From contig JAYMGJ010000252.1 in NCBI GenBank assembly GCA_037178675.1, forward strand, positions 1-64,000: a stretch of DNA of 64,000 nucleotides, in the 5' to 3' direction. This DNA is from Scleroderma bovista (Eukaryota > Basidiomycota > Agaricomycetes > Boletales > Sclerodermataceae). This document shows, one piece after another, positions 43,821 through 55,488 of this stretch; the first letter of the stretch is position 1, and each line of letters starts with the position of its first letter. The notes beneath the pieces are model-generated. The model was not told where the DNA came from. It searched no databases and was given only the letters and a program-made list of their open reading frames with translations. A program made the position numbers and the translations under genes.

Positions 43821-45591
43821 TGTCACGCACCAAACAGGTTTGGTACAGTGAACATGGAAGATAACACCTATATCAAATGATCCTTATGTGAAGGATAGGC
43901 ATGACGGACCCTCATTGTAGCCATCTATCACACAAGAAGACTATCCTGATGCAAGAGATGAATGCCAACACTGACAGTCATCCCTCGCACAAGAACCACC
44001 AAGAAGCAGAAGAAACTGAAGGAATAACATCAATTATGGTATGAGAAAGGAATGCACACTTCTGCAGTCCAACTCCCATATCAGAATGATCAAAGAAGCT
44101 GAAGAATTGATGGAGAAACGAAGGAGAAAGAGAAGAAATGATTTTTAGTGCCCAAATGTCATTTTTAGGTGCCCAGTGCTGGCATTCCGACTTTTTGAAT
44201 AGCTCTGCTGCTTCTTAAGCTATCGGGCACATGACTATACTGTCAGAAAGCCTAGAGCGTGGTCTATCTGCCTGTCAAGTTCCAACACAAATCTGTTCAT
44301 TTCCCATGGAGATATTCCCCCCACAATCCAGATGTTCATCTCATCAGTCACTATGGAGTCCATATTTTCTCTGGATCGTTTCTCTGCTATTGCTGCAGAT
44401 CTCCACTATGTCCTGCTCTTAGGACAGCCTCTCCCAGAGTTCCCATGCACTGCCTGGCACATACCTTCCCAGCCTGCTCCCTCAGTCCCCCTCATTCTCA
44501 GCCAGCACGTTCTCCTCATCAGTCCTACGTCAAGGACATACTTTGGTCATCTTAGGTCTATTGTCAAGCTTGAAAAGTCTTCTCTGGTCGTCTCTGTGTC
44601 CCCTGACCCCTCAGCCTATGGTTCCTTCCTCCCAGATACTTGCCATGTCCATCTTCCTCTGTCATTCGTCTCACTTCCCTGGATGCATCGAATTCAATAC
44701 TCCATCTGCTTCCCCACTTTCAGACGATGACCCTCAGCACCATGACAGTTATACCCCCACTTTATAGTGCTATTAGGAAGAAGAACCCTCTCTCATTCTT
44801 TCCCAGAAGAGAGCTTGTCAAGGGAGCCCATGGTTGTGCTTCAGCGGCACTAGAACACATGCACTATACCTTAGTGTATGCTGACCCCCCAAAGACCTCT
44901 GGACCCCTGGTACCCTTCTTGTGACTGTTCTGTCTCGGATCAATCCCCCTATTTATCTTAGATCTTCCCCATTGTTGTCCCATCAAATTCCTGATGGTAC
45001 ACAGCCTCCCATCAAACTTCTTAGGCTGTGCAGTGACTCATCCCTTGCTTACTGATGCTCTCTTGTCATCAGTATTACTCTATCCCTTTCACATTTTTGG
45101 TATATTACTCAGCTGATGACTCACTCCCTTACCAATCAGTCTTGTCATGCAGCTTACTCATTCCTTTACTCAGCAGCTTATTCATTCTCCCTATGCTTAC
45201 TCATTCCTGCTTATCCCTTGCTTACTGATTGCTTACAAACCCCTTACAAAGCTCTTACCAATCCTTGACAAATTCTGCTTACTCCCTTCTCTTTTTGTAC
45301 TTTAATGCTGTGCCCCCCCATGTATTTAAACCCCTGGGCTCAGCCCAGTGATCATAGACCCAATAGTACAAAATTATCCCTCTCTCAGAGTCTCTCAGTC
45401 AGTATCCCCTCAGCTCTTTGAGTCTTGTAGGCTTCAGTGAAGGTCTAAAGACTCTGATATTCAAGTCTATTCAATCCATTCAAGTCCAAGTATTTCTCTA
45501 GGCTCAAGCAGAGTCTATCTTGTCAATCCTTCATCTCCCATTGCTTCTGGACGTCAGGAGCCCCCTTGCCCCTTTGCTGCACCAGTCTCTA
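43821..45591. mobile_element. Second copy of the 2.1 kb LTR-like element, 3'-truncated
   Basis: Begins TGTCACGCACCAAACAGG and stays collinear with 41062-42871, including the TATTTAAACCCC promoter-like word (45322). It stops at about 45591, lacking the last ~290 bases. The open stretch 44332-44730 corresponds to 41594-41968. The two copies differ by scattered substitutions and small deletions. Confidence 0.75.
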
Positions 45592-46077
45592 AATGAAATG
45601 AAACGAGAGATGGCTTACCACCCATTAAATTCATTAGTGAAATCAGAGAACTCATTGCCTTCTTCACAGATGCTCTCGGGTGAGATTGATAAGAACTGAG
45701 GTAGAACTAGACGGCAGTCAGTGTGCAACCCAAGGCAAGTAGAAGGACTACCTACAATGTTAGATCAACGAAGACAGCAAGGCATGCCAGGTGGTGCATG
45801 GCGATGAGTGGGTGGCCTTCAGTGAAGGGAAATAATACCTATGGTGTTAATGTTGAAGCAATACCTATATACATAGAGGAACTGCTACTCCAACTCACCT
45901 GTTGGGTGGAGTGCACAACCAGAGATGGTAGCGGTAGCTGGTTAAGAGCTGTTATATTATATAAGTGATGTCCATTGTTTATATACAACAAATAGTGTGG
46001 ACGTGTGATGTGTGACATGTAACATCTACTCTAAAGAGGACTATTACTAAGTCTACACTAATATGGGTTGCAGTCTT
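45592..46077. other. Possible Copia LTR fragment, no gene seen
   Basis: The minus strand has TTGTTGTATATAAACAATGG (~45990), a TATA-like element, suggesting the downstream part of the Copia LTR whose other end lies at 50386-50436. The inference rests on position and the TATA-like word only. Confidence 0.3.
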
Positions 46078-46119
46078 CATCAGCAAGGTGACAATTTCTC
46101 TGACAGCACTTAGGTGTCT

Positions 46120-47400
46120 TAACAGTCTGAAATGGTCTGACATGACTTAACAGTCTGAGAGCATCTGGGATCAGACTGGGAGTTCTGGAATCAGACATTT
46201 AAGACCACTCCAGAGCAGTCAGAGAAGTCAGACCCCCAGACAGTAAGTCAGTCAGACACTTAAGACCACCCAGACCAGTCAGACCCCCCAGACCATAAGT
46301 CAGTCAGACATTTAAGACCACTTCAGACCAATCAGACCAATCAGACAGTAAGTCAGTCAGACATTTAAGACCAGTACAGACCAGTCAGACCAGTCAGACC
46401 CCCCAGGCAGTAAGTCAGCCAGACACTTAAGACCACCTAGACCACCCAGACCACCCAGACCCCTCAGACAGTAAGTTCATCAGACACTTAAGACTACCCA
46501 GACCACCCAGACCCCTCAAACAGTAAGTTAGTCGGACACTTAAGACCACCCAGACCACCCAGACCACTCAGATCCCCAGACAGTAAGTTAGTCAGACACT
46601 TAAGACCACCCAGACCACCCAGACTGCCTAGAGTTCTAGACAGTAATTCAGTCAGACAACTAAGACAACTCCAGATCAGTCAGATCAGTCAGACCCTCCA
46701 GACAGTAAGGCAGTCAGACATTTAAGACCTGCCAGACCAGTTAGACCAGTCAGACTGATCAGACCCACCAGACAGTCAGACCATTCAGACACTTCGGACT
46801 GCTCCAGACCAGTCAGAGGGGTCAGAGAGGTCAGACCCACCAGACAGTCAGGCCAGTCAGATACTTCAGGCCAATCCAGACTAGTCAGAGTGGTTAGAGT
46901 TGTCAGACATTTTAGGCAGTCAGACCAGTCAGACACTTCAGACTGCTCCAGACCAGTCAGTGGTCAGAGTGATCAGACCCACCAGACAGTCAGGTGAGTC
47001 AGACAGTCCAGACAGCTCCAGACCAGTCAGAGTGGTCAGACAAATCAGCCTAGTCAGACATTTAAGACCCTGCCAGACATATTAGACTAGTCAGATTAAT
47101 CAGAACCCCCAGACAGTCAGACCAGTCAGACTCTCCAGCCAGTAAGGCTGTCAGATAGATAAGAGTAACCAGCACAATCAGGCCCCCAGATAATAAATCA
47201 CTCAGAAAATTAAGACCACCCAGACATATCAGAGCAGTTAGACTCCCCAGACAATAGCAAGTCAGTCAAACAGTTAAGAATACTTCAGACTAATCAGGCC
47301 AATTAGACCACCCAGACCATCAGACCATCAGACAGTCCATAGGAGTCATAGGACCTTCCAGCCAGTTTAGTCAGACAGTTAAGACCATTCAGACCTGCCA
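46120..47400. repeat. AGACC/CAGTCAGACC repeat array (left arm)
   Basis: Units of roughly 55-60 bases contain GACAGTAAGTCAGTCAGACA, CTTAAGACCACC and CAGACCAGTCAGACC, with 10-base sub-periodicity. Confidence 0.9.
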
Positions 47401-47949
47401 GACCATGACAGAAAATTATTTTCTTTATTGCAATGCACATTGCGATGGATGAAAATTGTAATTGTAATGAGAACTTTAACATTGCAAACTGGGTTTTGAT
47501 ACTGCTTGCAATGCATTGAAATTTATTTATAAATTTTCCGACACAATCCAAAAATGTAACTAACAGAGAAAACCTAATAGTCAATCATTGTTGTTGTTGT
47601 GTCTTGAGAACAAGCAATAGTGTAATAATATATTCATGTAACTTGGGGGTCCCTGTTGTCATTTGGGCATGGGTCCTGAGGGCACTGCCACTAGAGTGGT
47701 GGCCAATGGCATAGGCATTGCTCTAGATGAGAAAATTAGGGCCATACAAATGCAGAGGATAGGAACAAAGGATTAATACCCATTCATCCCTGCCTGTGAA
47801 CACCACCAAAGGTGTCCACATGTTCACACTGGTCCCAGTGTCAGTAGTATTGTAGCAATAACATGTCAATAAAAAAGAGTCATTAAAACAAATAATTTTC
47901 ATTATATCAAGGTGTGACATAGACTAAATACTATACTAAATAAATTGCA

Positions 47950-48720
47950 TCATCGTCGTCGTCGTGTGATCATCGACGCGAGGTGGTGGATGGTAGTGGG
48001 TCGGTGTTGTCGCTGGTTGCCACCCATTGCATTGGTGGTGTTGGTGTCATCGCCGTCATTGCGTTGGTGGGCCAGTGTCTCATCGTCATCAATGACGCAG
48101 GCAGTGGTGGTCGCATTGTTGACCTCGGTGATGGGGTCGTCATCGCTGCATCGTTGAGGCAGTTGGGTGGTGGTCGCATCATTGGCCGTTGTCGTCGCGT
48201 TGGTGGTTGACAATGCCAGTGGTGGTGGTAATGGCTGTCATCGTCCATTAGTGGGGTGATCATCGTTGACACAGAGGATGATGGGGATGTCATTGTCGTT
48301 GTCATTGGTGGCTGCGTCAACCTGGTGGTGGGGTCATTGTTGGTGGCCGCGTTGACGACACAGGTGGGGTGTCGTCATTGTCACATTGGTGGTGGTGGCC
48401 GTCGTCATCGTTGACGACGCTGGTGGTGGGTGGTGGTGGCTGTTGTCGTCACGCACTCGCCATTGCTGCCCTCATCCTTGTTGCATCGTCCTCGTCATGT
48501 CGTCCTCGCCATCCTCATTGTGTCGTCGTCATCATCATCCACGCGGGTATTGGGTTGGGTGATTTGCTGGCGGTGGTGGTGTTCAACGCTGGGGCTGGCA
48601 TAGTCACCGTGGTGTTACCGTTGTCGACGACGTCATGGTGGTCATCGTTGTTGCTGGGGGGTTGCGGGGTGGTCATTGTCAGTTGTGGTTGATGGGTGCC
48701 AAGTACTTACCTTGGTGCAG
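47950..48720. repeat. GT-rich block (left inner arm)
   Basis: GGTGGTGGT, GTCGTCGTC and TCATCGTCATTG words; the same composition as 1930-3665. Open frames here are compositional. Confidence 0.8.
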
Positions 48721-48725
48721 AACGT

Positions 48726-48804
48726 GGGATTTAGAAAAAAAATTGGAGTTGTTGTGATTACAAATTACGTCACAATAACTCCAAATTTTCTCTACATAAG
48801 TCCC
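48726..48804. other. Imperfect ~33-bp hairpin at the centre of the palindromic element
   Basis: Left arm 48726-48757 (GGGATTTAGAAAA, then TTGGAGTTGTTGTGA) pairs with right arm 48770-48804 (TCACAATAACTCCAA, then TCCC) across a 12-base spacer containing ACAAATTACG. GGGACTTAGAGAAATTTTG at 3946 resembles one arm. Confidence 0.65.
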
Positions 48805-48889
48805 GTGTCACCACTCTGCCTCACATTCAACCACGACGATGACGCGTTGATCACCACCACCCATGATGACAACGACTCGTTATCAGGTA

Positions 48890-49560
48890 TGTACTACAAC
48901 ATCCAGTTGCCTACCACTAACACACGTCCACAACAGCTCTGCCGACAATGACGACGCGTCATTTGACAACAACAACGATCCTCAGCCTTATGGACCACGA
49001 CTACCCACATTCCAGCGTCGTCCAATGACGACGACAACGCCCACCCCTCCATCATCTCTAATGGACGACGACCAACCATAACCACCCCCATCCCAGCGTT
49101 GTCCGACGACAACAACGCCCAGCCACAACATGTCGTCTCTAATGGACGACAACCGACAACCTGTGTCAACGATGCAGACAACTACCTGGACGACGACGAC
49201 CTGCATGGGTGACGCATGTCACCCCCACCCTCTGGACAATCCACCATCAGTGTGCACGACGACAACAACCGCGACAACAACCACCAATGACGACAACCAG
49301 CCCCAGTGACGACTCACCCCCACACCAGCGCGACGACGACACCCCCCACGTCCCCCATCCCCAGTATTCACTAGCATGTCTCTGAAGATGACATGTTCTC
49401 CCAGCCCCACTGTTGTCTGGCGCGTTGTCGTGGTCGCCAGCCATGATGCCCCCTGTGTCCCCCCAGTGACAATGATGTCATCACCACCCACCCCCACACC
49501 GGCGTCGATGACGCAACTACTGCGCTACCACCATTGATGATGCCCCATCCATAATATATA
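48890..49560. repeat. AC-rich block (right inner arm)
   Basis: CAACAACGAC, GACGACGACC and ACCACCACC words, the complement of the left inner block. A short AT-rich stretch follows to 49630. Confidence 0.8.
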
Positions 49561-49629
49561 AATATTTGTTGTACTGTAGTGTATTTTTCAGAATTAATAT
49601 ATATTTATTAACATGAATATTCAATAAAT

Positions 49630-50340
49630 TAAGTGGCCAGATGGATACAACTAATGGTCTGGCTAATCTAACTAGTCTAATTGGTCTGACTGGTCTGAAT
49701 CTCTGAATTGTCTGACCACTCTGGCCAGTCTTACTGATGTGACTTGTCTGAGTGGCCTGACTGGTCTGGCTGGTCTGGATTGTCTTAACTGACTGACCAA
49801 CTTACTATCTGAGGGGTCTGATAGTCTGGGTGATCTGATTGGGCTGGTGGTCTGGATGGTCTGGATGGTCTAATAGGTCTGACTGGTCTGACTGGTCTGT
49901 ATGGTCTTAACTGTCTGACTGACTTGTGGTCTGGGTGGTCTGACTAGTCTGGATGGTCTTGACTGACTGACTGACTTATGATCTGGGTGGTCTGACAGGT
50001 CTGACAGGTCTGGATGGTCTTACCTGTCTGACTAACTTATGGTCTGGGAGGTCTGACTGGTCTGACTGGTCTTAATTGTCTGTCCAACTTACTGTCTAGG
50101 TAGTCTGACTGGTCTGGAGTGGTCTGGGCTGTCTGACTGTCTGACAGGCTGGGTGGTCTAAATGGTCTGGCTGGTCTGGCTGGTCTGGTGGGTCTGACTG
50201 ACTGCTGGTCTGACTGCTCTGGCTGGTCTGGCTGGTCTGGTGGTCTGGCCATCTGGTTTCAGACACCCTGGTCTGATGGTCTGGAATGGTCTGACTGACT
50301 TATCTGACTTATCTATCTTAACTGTCTGATTCCAAACAAT
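49630..50340. repeat. GGTCTGACTGGTCTGA repeat array (right arm)
   Basis: The reverse complement of the 46120-47400 vocabulary: GGTCTGACTGGTCTGGATGG, TCTTAACTGTCTGACTGAC and TTATGGTCTGGG. Confidence 0.9.
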
Positions 50341-50385
50341 CCAGACACTGTAAGAGAGTTAAGACCAATTGTCACCTTGCTGATG

Positions 50386-52102
50386 TTGTGCGCACTTCAT
50401 TGACGGTTTATGCCAGGTGCATGTGTGACTTCAACACTCCCCCTTGCTGTGCTGCACATAGAGCACTTCAGCAAATAAGGTGCTAGATGCTGCCAGAGGG
50501 AAACTGTAATCCTAGTTGAGCTCTGAACTTCGCGAATTTCTTGTGGGGTAAGTTCTTGGTGAGCAGATTGGCGGGATTCTCAGCACCATCAATGAAGAAT
50601 AGTTCCACATTACCTTTTGTGACTGACTCGCGGATTCTGTGGTAGCAGATGTTGATGTGCTTGGAGCGAGGCTCCATTACAGGGTTGGATGCCATGAATA
50701 TGGACCCTTGATTGTCACTGCAAATCAGGATAGCTTTCAGCTTATAGCTGAGTTCACTGAGTAAGCTTCAGGTAGAAACCTGTCTGTGAGAGGCGAGAGG
50801 TAGGGTCTGATCCCCAATCTGAGTCCGTGCATGCAATCAAGCCAGCACCGGATCCACCATTGTATACTAGAGAGTATGTAGGTGTCCCAATAAGATAGCA
50901 ACAGATATATAGCACTTTGTTCAGGTGGTCCTGGGATGGGTTCGTGGCATGGCATGAGAGGTGCATGACTGCAAAAGCAATGTTGGGCCTAGTGCCTAAC
51001 ATAAGGTACAGAAGGGACCCAATAACCATCTGGAAACAGGAGCAGAGATCTGCATCAACAGGCTCTGTGTTTTTGGTGGCATAGTAGCCAGCCAGAAGTG
51101 GGGTGCTTGCAGACTTTGCATTTAGCATGTTGCAGCGTTCAACAACCTTTTGGAGGTACGCACATTGATCCAAGTGGATAGCGCAACCCTTGCGAGTAAT
51201 TTACATTTGGAGGAACTCATTTGGTTCTCCAAGGTCTCTGCACTCCCATTTGCACATGAACTGCGCTTTGATGGCATCAACAACAGCCTTGTTAGGGCCC
51301 CAGAATAAAGTGTCATTAACATATATAATTCCAATGACGATGTTGGTGCCTTTCTTCTTGTAGAAGAAGATGCCTGCTTCAGACTTAAGGCACTCAAACC
51401 TGAGCTCCTTGAGAGACTCACTGAGTGTGCACCACCAAGCTAGGCCAGCCTGTTTGAGGCCATAGAGGGCACGCCAGAGGCAGAGCACTTTGTGCTCTTG
51501 CCCAGGAACTGCAAACCCTTTGGGTTGTTCCATGTAGATCTCTTCGTTGAGCTTGCCATACAAGTAGGTGCTCCAGATGTCAAGTCCAGTAATATACCAA
51601 TTCTCAAGTGTGGCAAGCACAAGCATGAGGCACACTGTTTCAAAGTGCACTACTGGTGAGAAGACCTGGTTGAAATCTAATCCCTTGACCTGGGAGAAGC
51701 CTTTTGCTACTAAGTGGGCTTTCTTGCAGCCATCCGACTTAACATCGAAGACCCATTGATTCTTAATGACCTTCCAGTCTCGGGGACGGTCTACTAGCTC
51801 AAAGACCTTGCGCTTTCGCAGCATGTTGAGCTCTTCTTGGCAAGCAAGTCACCAGAGGTTCTGCTCAGCTTGGGGTAAGCGAGCAATGTCCTTGTAGGAC
51901 CAATTGTGGATGCTCTCATATTGAGGCTCGTGGGTTTTGAGGGCTTTGCCCATCAGGAAATGGACTAGGTTTGCTCCCCCTTCCTCACACATCTTTTGCA
52001 CATCTTCCTCACTGGGTGTTGCAGAGGTGTCGGGGAAACCACCAGGAACATGGTCTGGTGTGTCCGGTTGTGGGGGCCTAGAGGTCTCACCCACTGTTTC
52101 TC
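50386..52102 (-). pseudogene. Copia retrotransposon pol 3' part (reverse transcriptase and RNase H), dead
   Basis: Minus strand. 52094-51849 is a linker (SIHNWSYKDIARLPQAEQNL). 51824-51201 is the Copia reverse transcriptase (KVIKNQWVFDVKSDGCKKAH, FSQVKGLDFNQVFSPVVHFE, LYGLKQAGLAWW). 51173-50483 is the RNase H part (VIGSLLYLMLGTRPNIAFAV, DSDWGSDP, EPRSKHINICYHRIRESV, NLLTKNLP). The catalytic box reads YVND instead of YVDD, and stops and frame breaks occur near 51840, 51198 and 50760-50700. A purine-rich tract (complement of ACTCCCCCTTGC, ~50437) precedes an LTR start TGTTGAAGTCACACATG, so the 3' LTR begins at about 50436. The element is split by the Gypsy insertion and continues at 57670. Confidence 0.85.
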
Positions 52103-52472
52103 TGAGACGACCCTAGGCAAAACACCAAGGACCCGACCACACACTAAGACTCTGAGAGGATAGGACGCGAGTATCTAGAGCAAAGACCCAAGATGAGCTC
52201 GAATGGGGAGCCTCTGGGTGCTGGATTGCACGGTATATATACTACTATACACGAGGGCTACGCAAGGCTATCCATGAGGCTACATGCAGGTAAAAGGGCA
52301 TGTAATGACATCACTGTGGAGCTAAGGCTATGCGTAATGATGTCGAGGGTGGCAGCGTGTACAGCACGAGGTACAGGTCTAGACTAGGTAGATAAGATAG
52401 AGGCTGTACAGTAAGATAAGATAAACACTATCTCATCGCAGATTAGATAAGATAAAAAGTCGGACCGTAACA
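52103..52472 (-). repeat. Gypsy 3' LTR (370 bp)
   Basis: TGAGACGACC...GACCGTAACA on the plus strand. It contains CACGGTATATATACTACTAT, a TATA-like word, and AT-rich GATAAGATA repeats. 98.4% identical to the other LTR by my count. Confidence 0.95.
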
Positions 52473-52483
52473 CTACTCCCCCC

Positions 52484-53359
52484 TCAGGTGCAGGATTCCA
52501 GACTGCAGAACTGAGTGTCACAAACCGTGAGGTTTTCGGGGATACGACTAAATAATGAGTCAAAGTCCGCTTGGGCCATACGAAGTTTCCGAGGAGCAGA
52601 GGGGTTTTCTTGGTAAAAGCGCTCAACTACCAGAGGAGAATTCTTTAAATTTGACGAGGGTTCCCATGTTCTCTCATGGTCTTCGTATCCTTTCCAGTGT
52701 ACTAGATACTGGAGTTGTCTTTTATAAATACGAGAAGCTACAATATAGTCTACTTCGTATTCTTCATCGCGTTCTTCAGAGACGTGTACCGGACCGGGCC
52801 GAGATACGGGCTGTCCGGGAAGAGGACCTAAATAAGGTTTCACTCGCGAAACATTCACAACCGGGTGAATCTGAAGAGTTTTCGGGAGCTTAAGTTCAAC
52901 CGCAATCGGGGTTGTGCGAGTGACCTCATAAGGGCCGATCCACTTCTCCGTAAGCTTCTTAGAAGCACGATTTAGCATACGAAGGTTGTCCGTAGAAAGC
53001 CAAACCTGTTGGCCTACAACATAGTCTGGGGCAGGATTTCTATGCTTATCCGCCTGAAGCTTCATATTACGTTTTGCCTTCTCAGAAGACTCAACGACCT
53101 TATTAAATACGGCGGCAAAGTCTTTAGCCGCTGGGGCTACTGTGTCTACCGGCTCAATACCCATACGAGGGGAATAACTCTGGGTAATTCCGAACGGTGA
53201 ATCAGTAGTTACCTCCGAAACCGTGTTGTTCCAAACGAACTGGGCAATCTTGATCCACTTGGCCCATTCATTCTGCCAATCATTTATGTAGGTTCGGAGA
53301 TACTGATTGATTTCGTGGTTCAACTGCTCCGTTTGACCATCGGTTTGAGGATGAAACAC
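52484..53359 (-). CDS. Gypsy integrase C-terminal part with chromodomain
   Basis: Starts within the end of the integrase core (FHPQTDGQTEQLNHEINQYL), continues with the DNA-binding C-terminus (VWLSTDNLRMLNRASKKLTE, WIGPYEVTRTTP, VVNVSRVKPYLGPLPGQP) and ends with a chromodomain (EYEVDYIVASRIYKRQLQYL, VHWKGYEDHERTWEP) that would target insertion to modified chromatin. The zinc HHCC module and the first two acidic residues of the D,D,E triad are missing. The frame overlaps the end of the pol frame, and the junction with RNase H near 53360-53385 marks the deletion. Confidence 0.85.
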   Translation of the reverse strand: MFHPQTDGQTEQLNHEINQYLRTYINDWQNEWAKWIKIAQFVWNNTVSEVTTDSPFGITQSYSPRMGIEPVDTVAPAAKDFAAVFNKVVESSEKAKRNMKLQADKHRNPAPDYVVGQQVWLSTDNLRMLNRASKKLTEKWIGPYEVTRTTPIAVELKLPKTLQIHPVVNVSRVKPYLGPLPGQPVSRPGPVHVSEERDEEYEVDYIVASRIYKRQLQYLVHWKGYEDHERTWEPSSNLKNSPLVVERFYQENPSAPRKLRMAQADFDSLFSRIPENLTVCDTQFCSLESCT

Positions 53360-55488
53360 CGTAGATAATGGCGCCAGGCCTCAGTTGCTTTTATGATGGC
53401 CAGCATCTCTTTATCGTGAATAGGATAATTCCGTTCTGGAGGTGTCATGGAATGTGACATGTACACGATGGGTCTGAATTTGCCGTCTTCGCACTTCACG
53501 GATATCACTCCCCCGACGGCGAACTCAGACACATCGGTTTCGAGGCAGAATTCGCAGTCTTGATTGGGGTACTGAAGTACCGGAGCACGAGTAAAGGCAA
53601 CTTTCAAAGCTTCAAACGCAGCGTGTTCCTTTTCCCCAAAGTTAAATACCGTATCTTTACACGTAAGGTCCGTCATGGGCCTAGCCATGATCGCATAATC
53701 TTTAATGAAGCATCTATAGAAATTGCCGAGACCTAGGAACGCACAAACCTGCTTTACATTTGTTGGCTCAGGCCATTTCAAAATAGCATTAACTTTCTCA
53801 GGGTCCATCTTGATACCCTCACGTGACACGATCATTCCGAGGAAGTCGACTTCGGTGACTCTGAAGCGACACTTCTCAGGTTTGACAAACAAATTGTTAT
53901 CACGCAAACGTTTCAAAACTTCCAGCACGATTCTATCATGCTTTTCCTGATCGTCCGTATCCGTAAATATCATAAGATCATCGATATACACCACGCAGAC
54001 ATCCGACATATCGTGGAAGATCTCATTCATCATCTTCTGGAATGTCGCGGGTGAATTACAGAGACCGAAATACATAACTAATGGCTCGAAAGCCCCTTTG
54101 TGCGTTACAAACGCAGCTTTCCACTCATCGCCTTCGCGAATCCTCACATTGTTGTAACCCCAACGAAGATCCATCTTCGTGAAGAGTTTACAACCCTTAA
54201 GCTTGTCAACAAGCTGAGAGATAAGCGGCAGCGGATAGTTATTCTTAATCGTCCAGTCATTTACATAGTGGTAATCCTGTACCATGCGCTTCTTGCCGTC
54301 CTTTTTCGGGATAAAGAAGACCGGTGACGTCTGCTGACTAATAGAAGGCCGAATATATCCTTTAGCGAGTTGATCATCAAGGAACGATTCGACTTCTTTT
54401 TGTTCATCAACAGAGAGCGGGATAAGTCTTCCCTTTTTGGGCAGGAAGTCTTCTTTTAGATCAATTCCATGATCCCAAGGTTTTCTTAGCGGCATGCACT
54501 CTGACGACTTTTTACTAAATACATCTAAGAACTCCCAGTACTCTTTAGGCACCTGCTTCTGAGCTTCCTCTAGGGTCGACTCATTGATAGTGACCTTTGA
54601 TTCATGAGCTTTCAAAGCTTGCACCCAAGTTTCCTGAGACTCATTCTCTCGTAATAACTTAGCAAAGTGTGTTTCCAAAAGTGACTTGCACTCTGGAGGA
54701 CACCTAGTTAAATTAACTTTGCCGGTTACCCAATCTATATCGGGATTGTGCTTCTGAAGCCAGGTGTGGCCAAGGATAAGTGGCACTTTTCCAAGGCATG
54801 TGACGGCACACCACAGCTTTTCAGCATGCTTCCCAATACCGACTGTCAATAATACATAATGCGTGATATCACCCTCCTGATTCCTAGTGCCATCTACGTT
54901 AAGCACAGGGACAGGCTTTACCAGCTTAGATAATTGAAGCCGACGATCAAGAGCCCAGCTCTTGTCAACAAAACAACCAGTAGCGCCACTGTCTAGCAGA
55001 GCGTCTACCTTTATAGTATTAAGTGGTCCGCGGATGCAGACCGGTACCGTCACTTCACGTTCCATTGTGAAGGACCTTCGTAAGTCCATGAAAACTTCCA
55101 AGTTGCCGGTGGGACTTTCCGGTTCCTTAGATGCCAAAGAAGGAGAAGAAATACTTTTATTCAATCGGGAATTAAGCATGCTCGATTTTACTTCCGGCGC
55201 CGAGCCCTTTGCAGGGACCCCCTTAGAAGGTACAATATAGTCCGAGTCACAGTCCATAGTATCGACTGACAAAACAGAAAAGCGAGAAGGAGAAACCGAG
55301 ATGGGAGAAACTACAGAAGACACTTTTTTGTGGGTTTTCGCTATTTTTGTACGTAACAAAGCAATGTGATATTTAAATATTTCCTGCACAGCAGGAGTAG
55401 TAGCACGAGAAAGTCTATAGTCCAGAATACGTACAGCTAAGTCCAAAGAAGACTCGAGAGCGAGGATGCCCGATTTATCCTCACTCAC
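53320..55488 (-). CDS. Gypsy pol: protease, reverse transcriptase, partial RNase H
   Basis: 722 codons. Order: linker with serine-rich tract; aspartic protease (VDALLDSGATGCFVDKSWAL, then PLILGHTWLQKHNPDIDW); reverse transcriptase (KGRLIPLSVDEQ, FFIPKKDGKKRMVQDYHYVN, LFTKMDLRWGYNNVRIREGD, catalytic VYIDDLMIF); connection (FLGLGNFYRCFIKDYA); start of RNase H (FCLETDVSEFAVGGVISVKC, NYPIHDKEMLAIIKATEAWR). After HYLR the frame runs into out-of-frame integrase sequence because of the deletion. The frame begins with a GTG that overlaps the gag stop codon by one base, so it would need frameshifting or reinitiation. Confidence 0.93.
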   Translation of the reverse strand: MSEDKSGILALESSLDLAVRILDYRLSRATTPAVQEIFKYHIALLRTKIAKTHKKVSSVVSPISVSPSRFSVLSVDTMDCDSDYIVPSKGVPAKGSAPEVKSSMLNSRLNKSISSPSLASKEPESPTGNLEVFMDLRRSFTMEREVTVPVCIRGPLNTIKVDALLDSGATGCFVDKSWALDRRLQLSKLVKPVPVLNVDGTRNQEGDITHYVLLTVGIGKHAEKLWCAVTCLGKVPLILGHTWLQKHNPDIDWVTGKVNLTRCPPECKSLLETHFAKLLRENESQETWVQALKAHESKVTINESTLEEAQKQVPKEYWEFLDVFSKKSSECMPLRKPWDHGIDLKEDFLPKKGRLIPLSVDEQKEVESFLDDQLAKGYIRPSISQQTSPVFFIPKKDGKKRMVQDYHYVNDWTIKNNYPLPLISQLVDKLKGCKLFTKMDLRWGYNNVRIREGDEWKAAFVTHKGAFEPLVMYFGLCNSPATFQKMMNEIFHDMSDVCVVYIDDLMIFTDTDDQEKHDRIVLEVLKRLRDNNLFVKPEKCRFRVTEVDFLGMIVSREGIKMDPEKVNAILKWPEPTNVKQVCAFLGLGNFYRCFIKDYAIMARPMTDLTCKDTVFNFGEKEHAAFEALKVAFTRAPVLQYPNQDCEFCLETDVSEFAVGGVISVKCEDGKFRPIVYMSHSMTPPERNYPIHDKEMLAIIKATEAWRHYLRCFILKPMVKRSS

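Larger units (their letters stand above)
46078..50385. mobile_element. 4.3 kb palindromic element with 19-bp terminal inverted repeats
   Basis: The ends are perfect inverted repeats: CATCAGCAAGGTGACAATT at 46078-46096 and its reverse complement at 50367-50385. Inside, the left arm (46120-47400) is made of CAGACCAGTCAGACC words and the right arm (49630-50340) of their reverse complement. Next inwards come a GT-rich block (47950-48720) and its AC-rich counterpart (48890-49560). Near the centre is an imperfect 33-base hairpin. No transposase is present, so it would be non-autonomous. No target duplication is obvious. It appears to sit in the Copia LTR. Confidence 0.7.

Noticed and set aside
46120..47400. 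AGACC repeat arrays as telomere or centromere sequence
   Set aside because: The mirrored copy and 19-bp terminal inverted repeats fit an element better, and the repeats are too degenerate for telomere.
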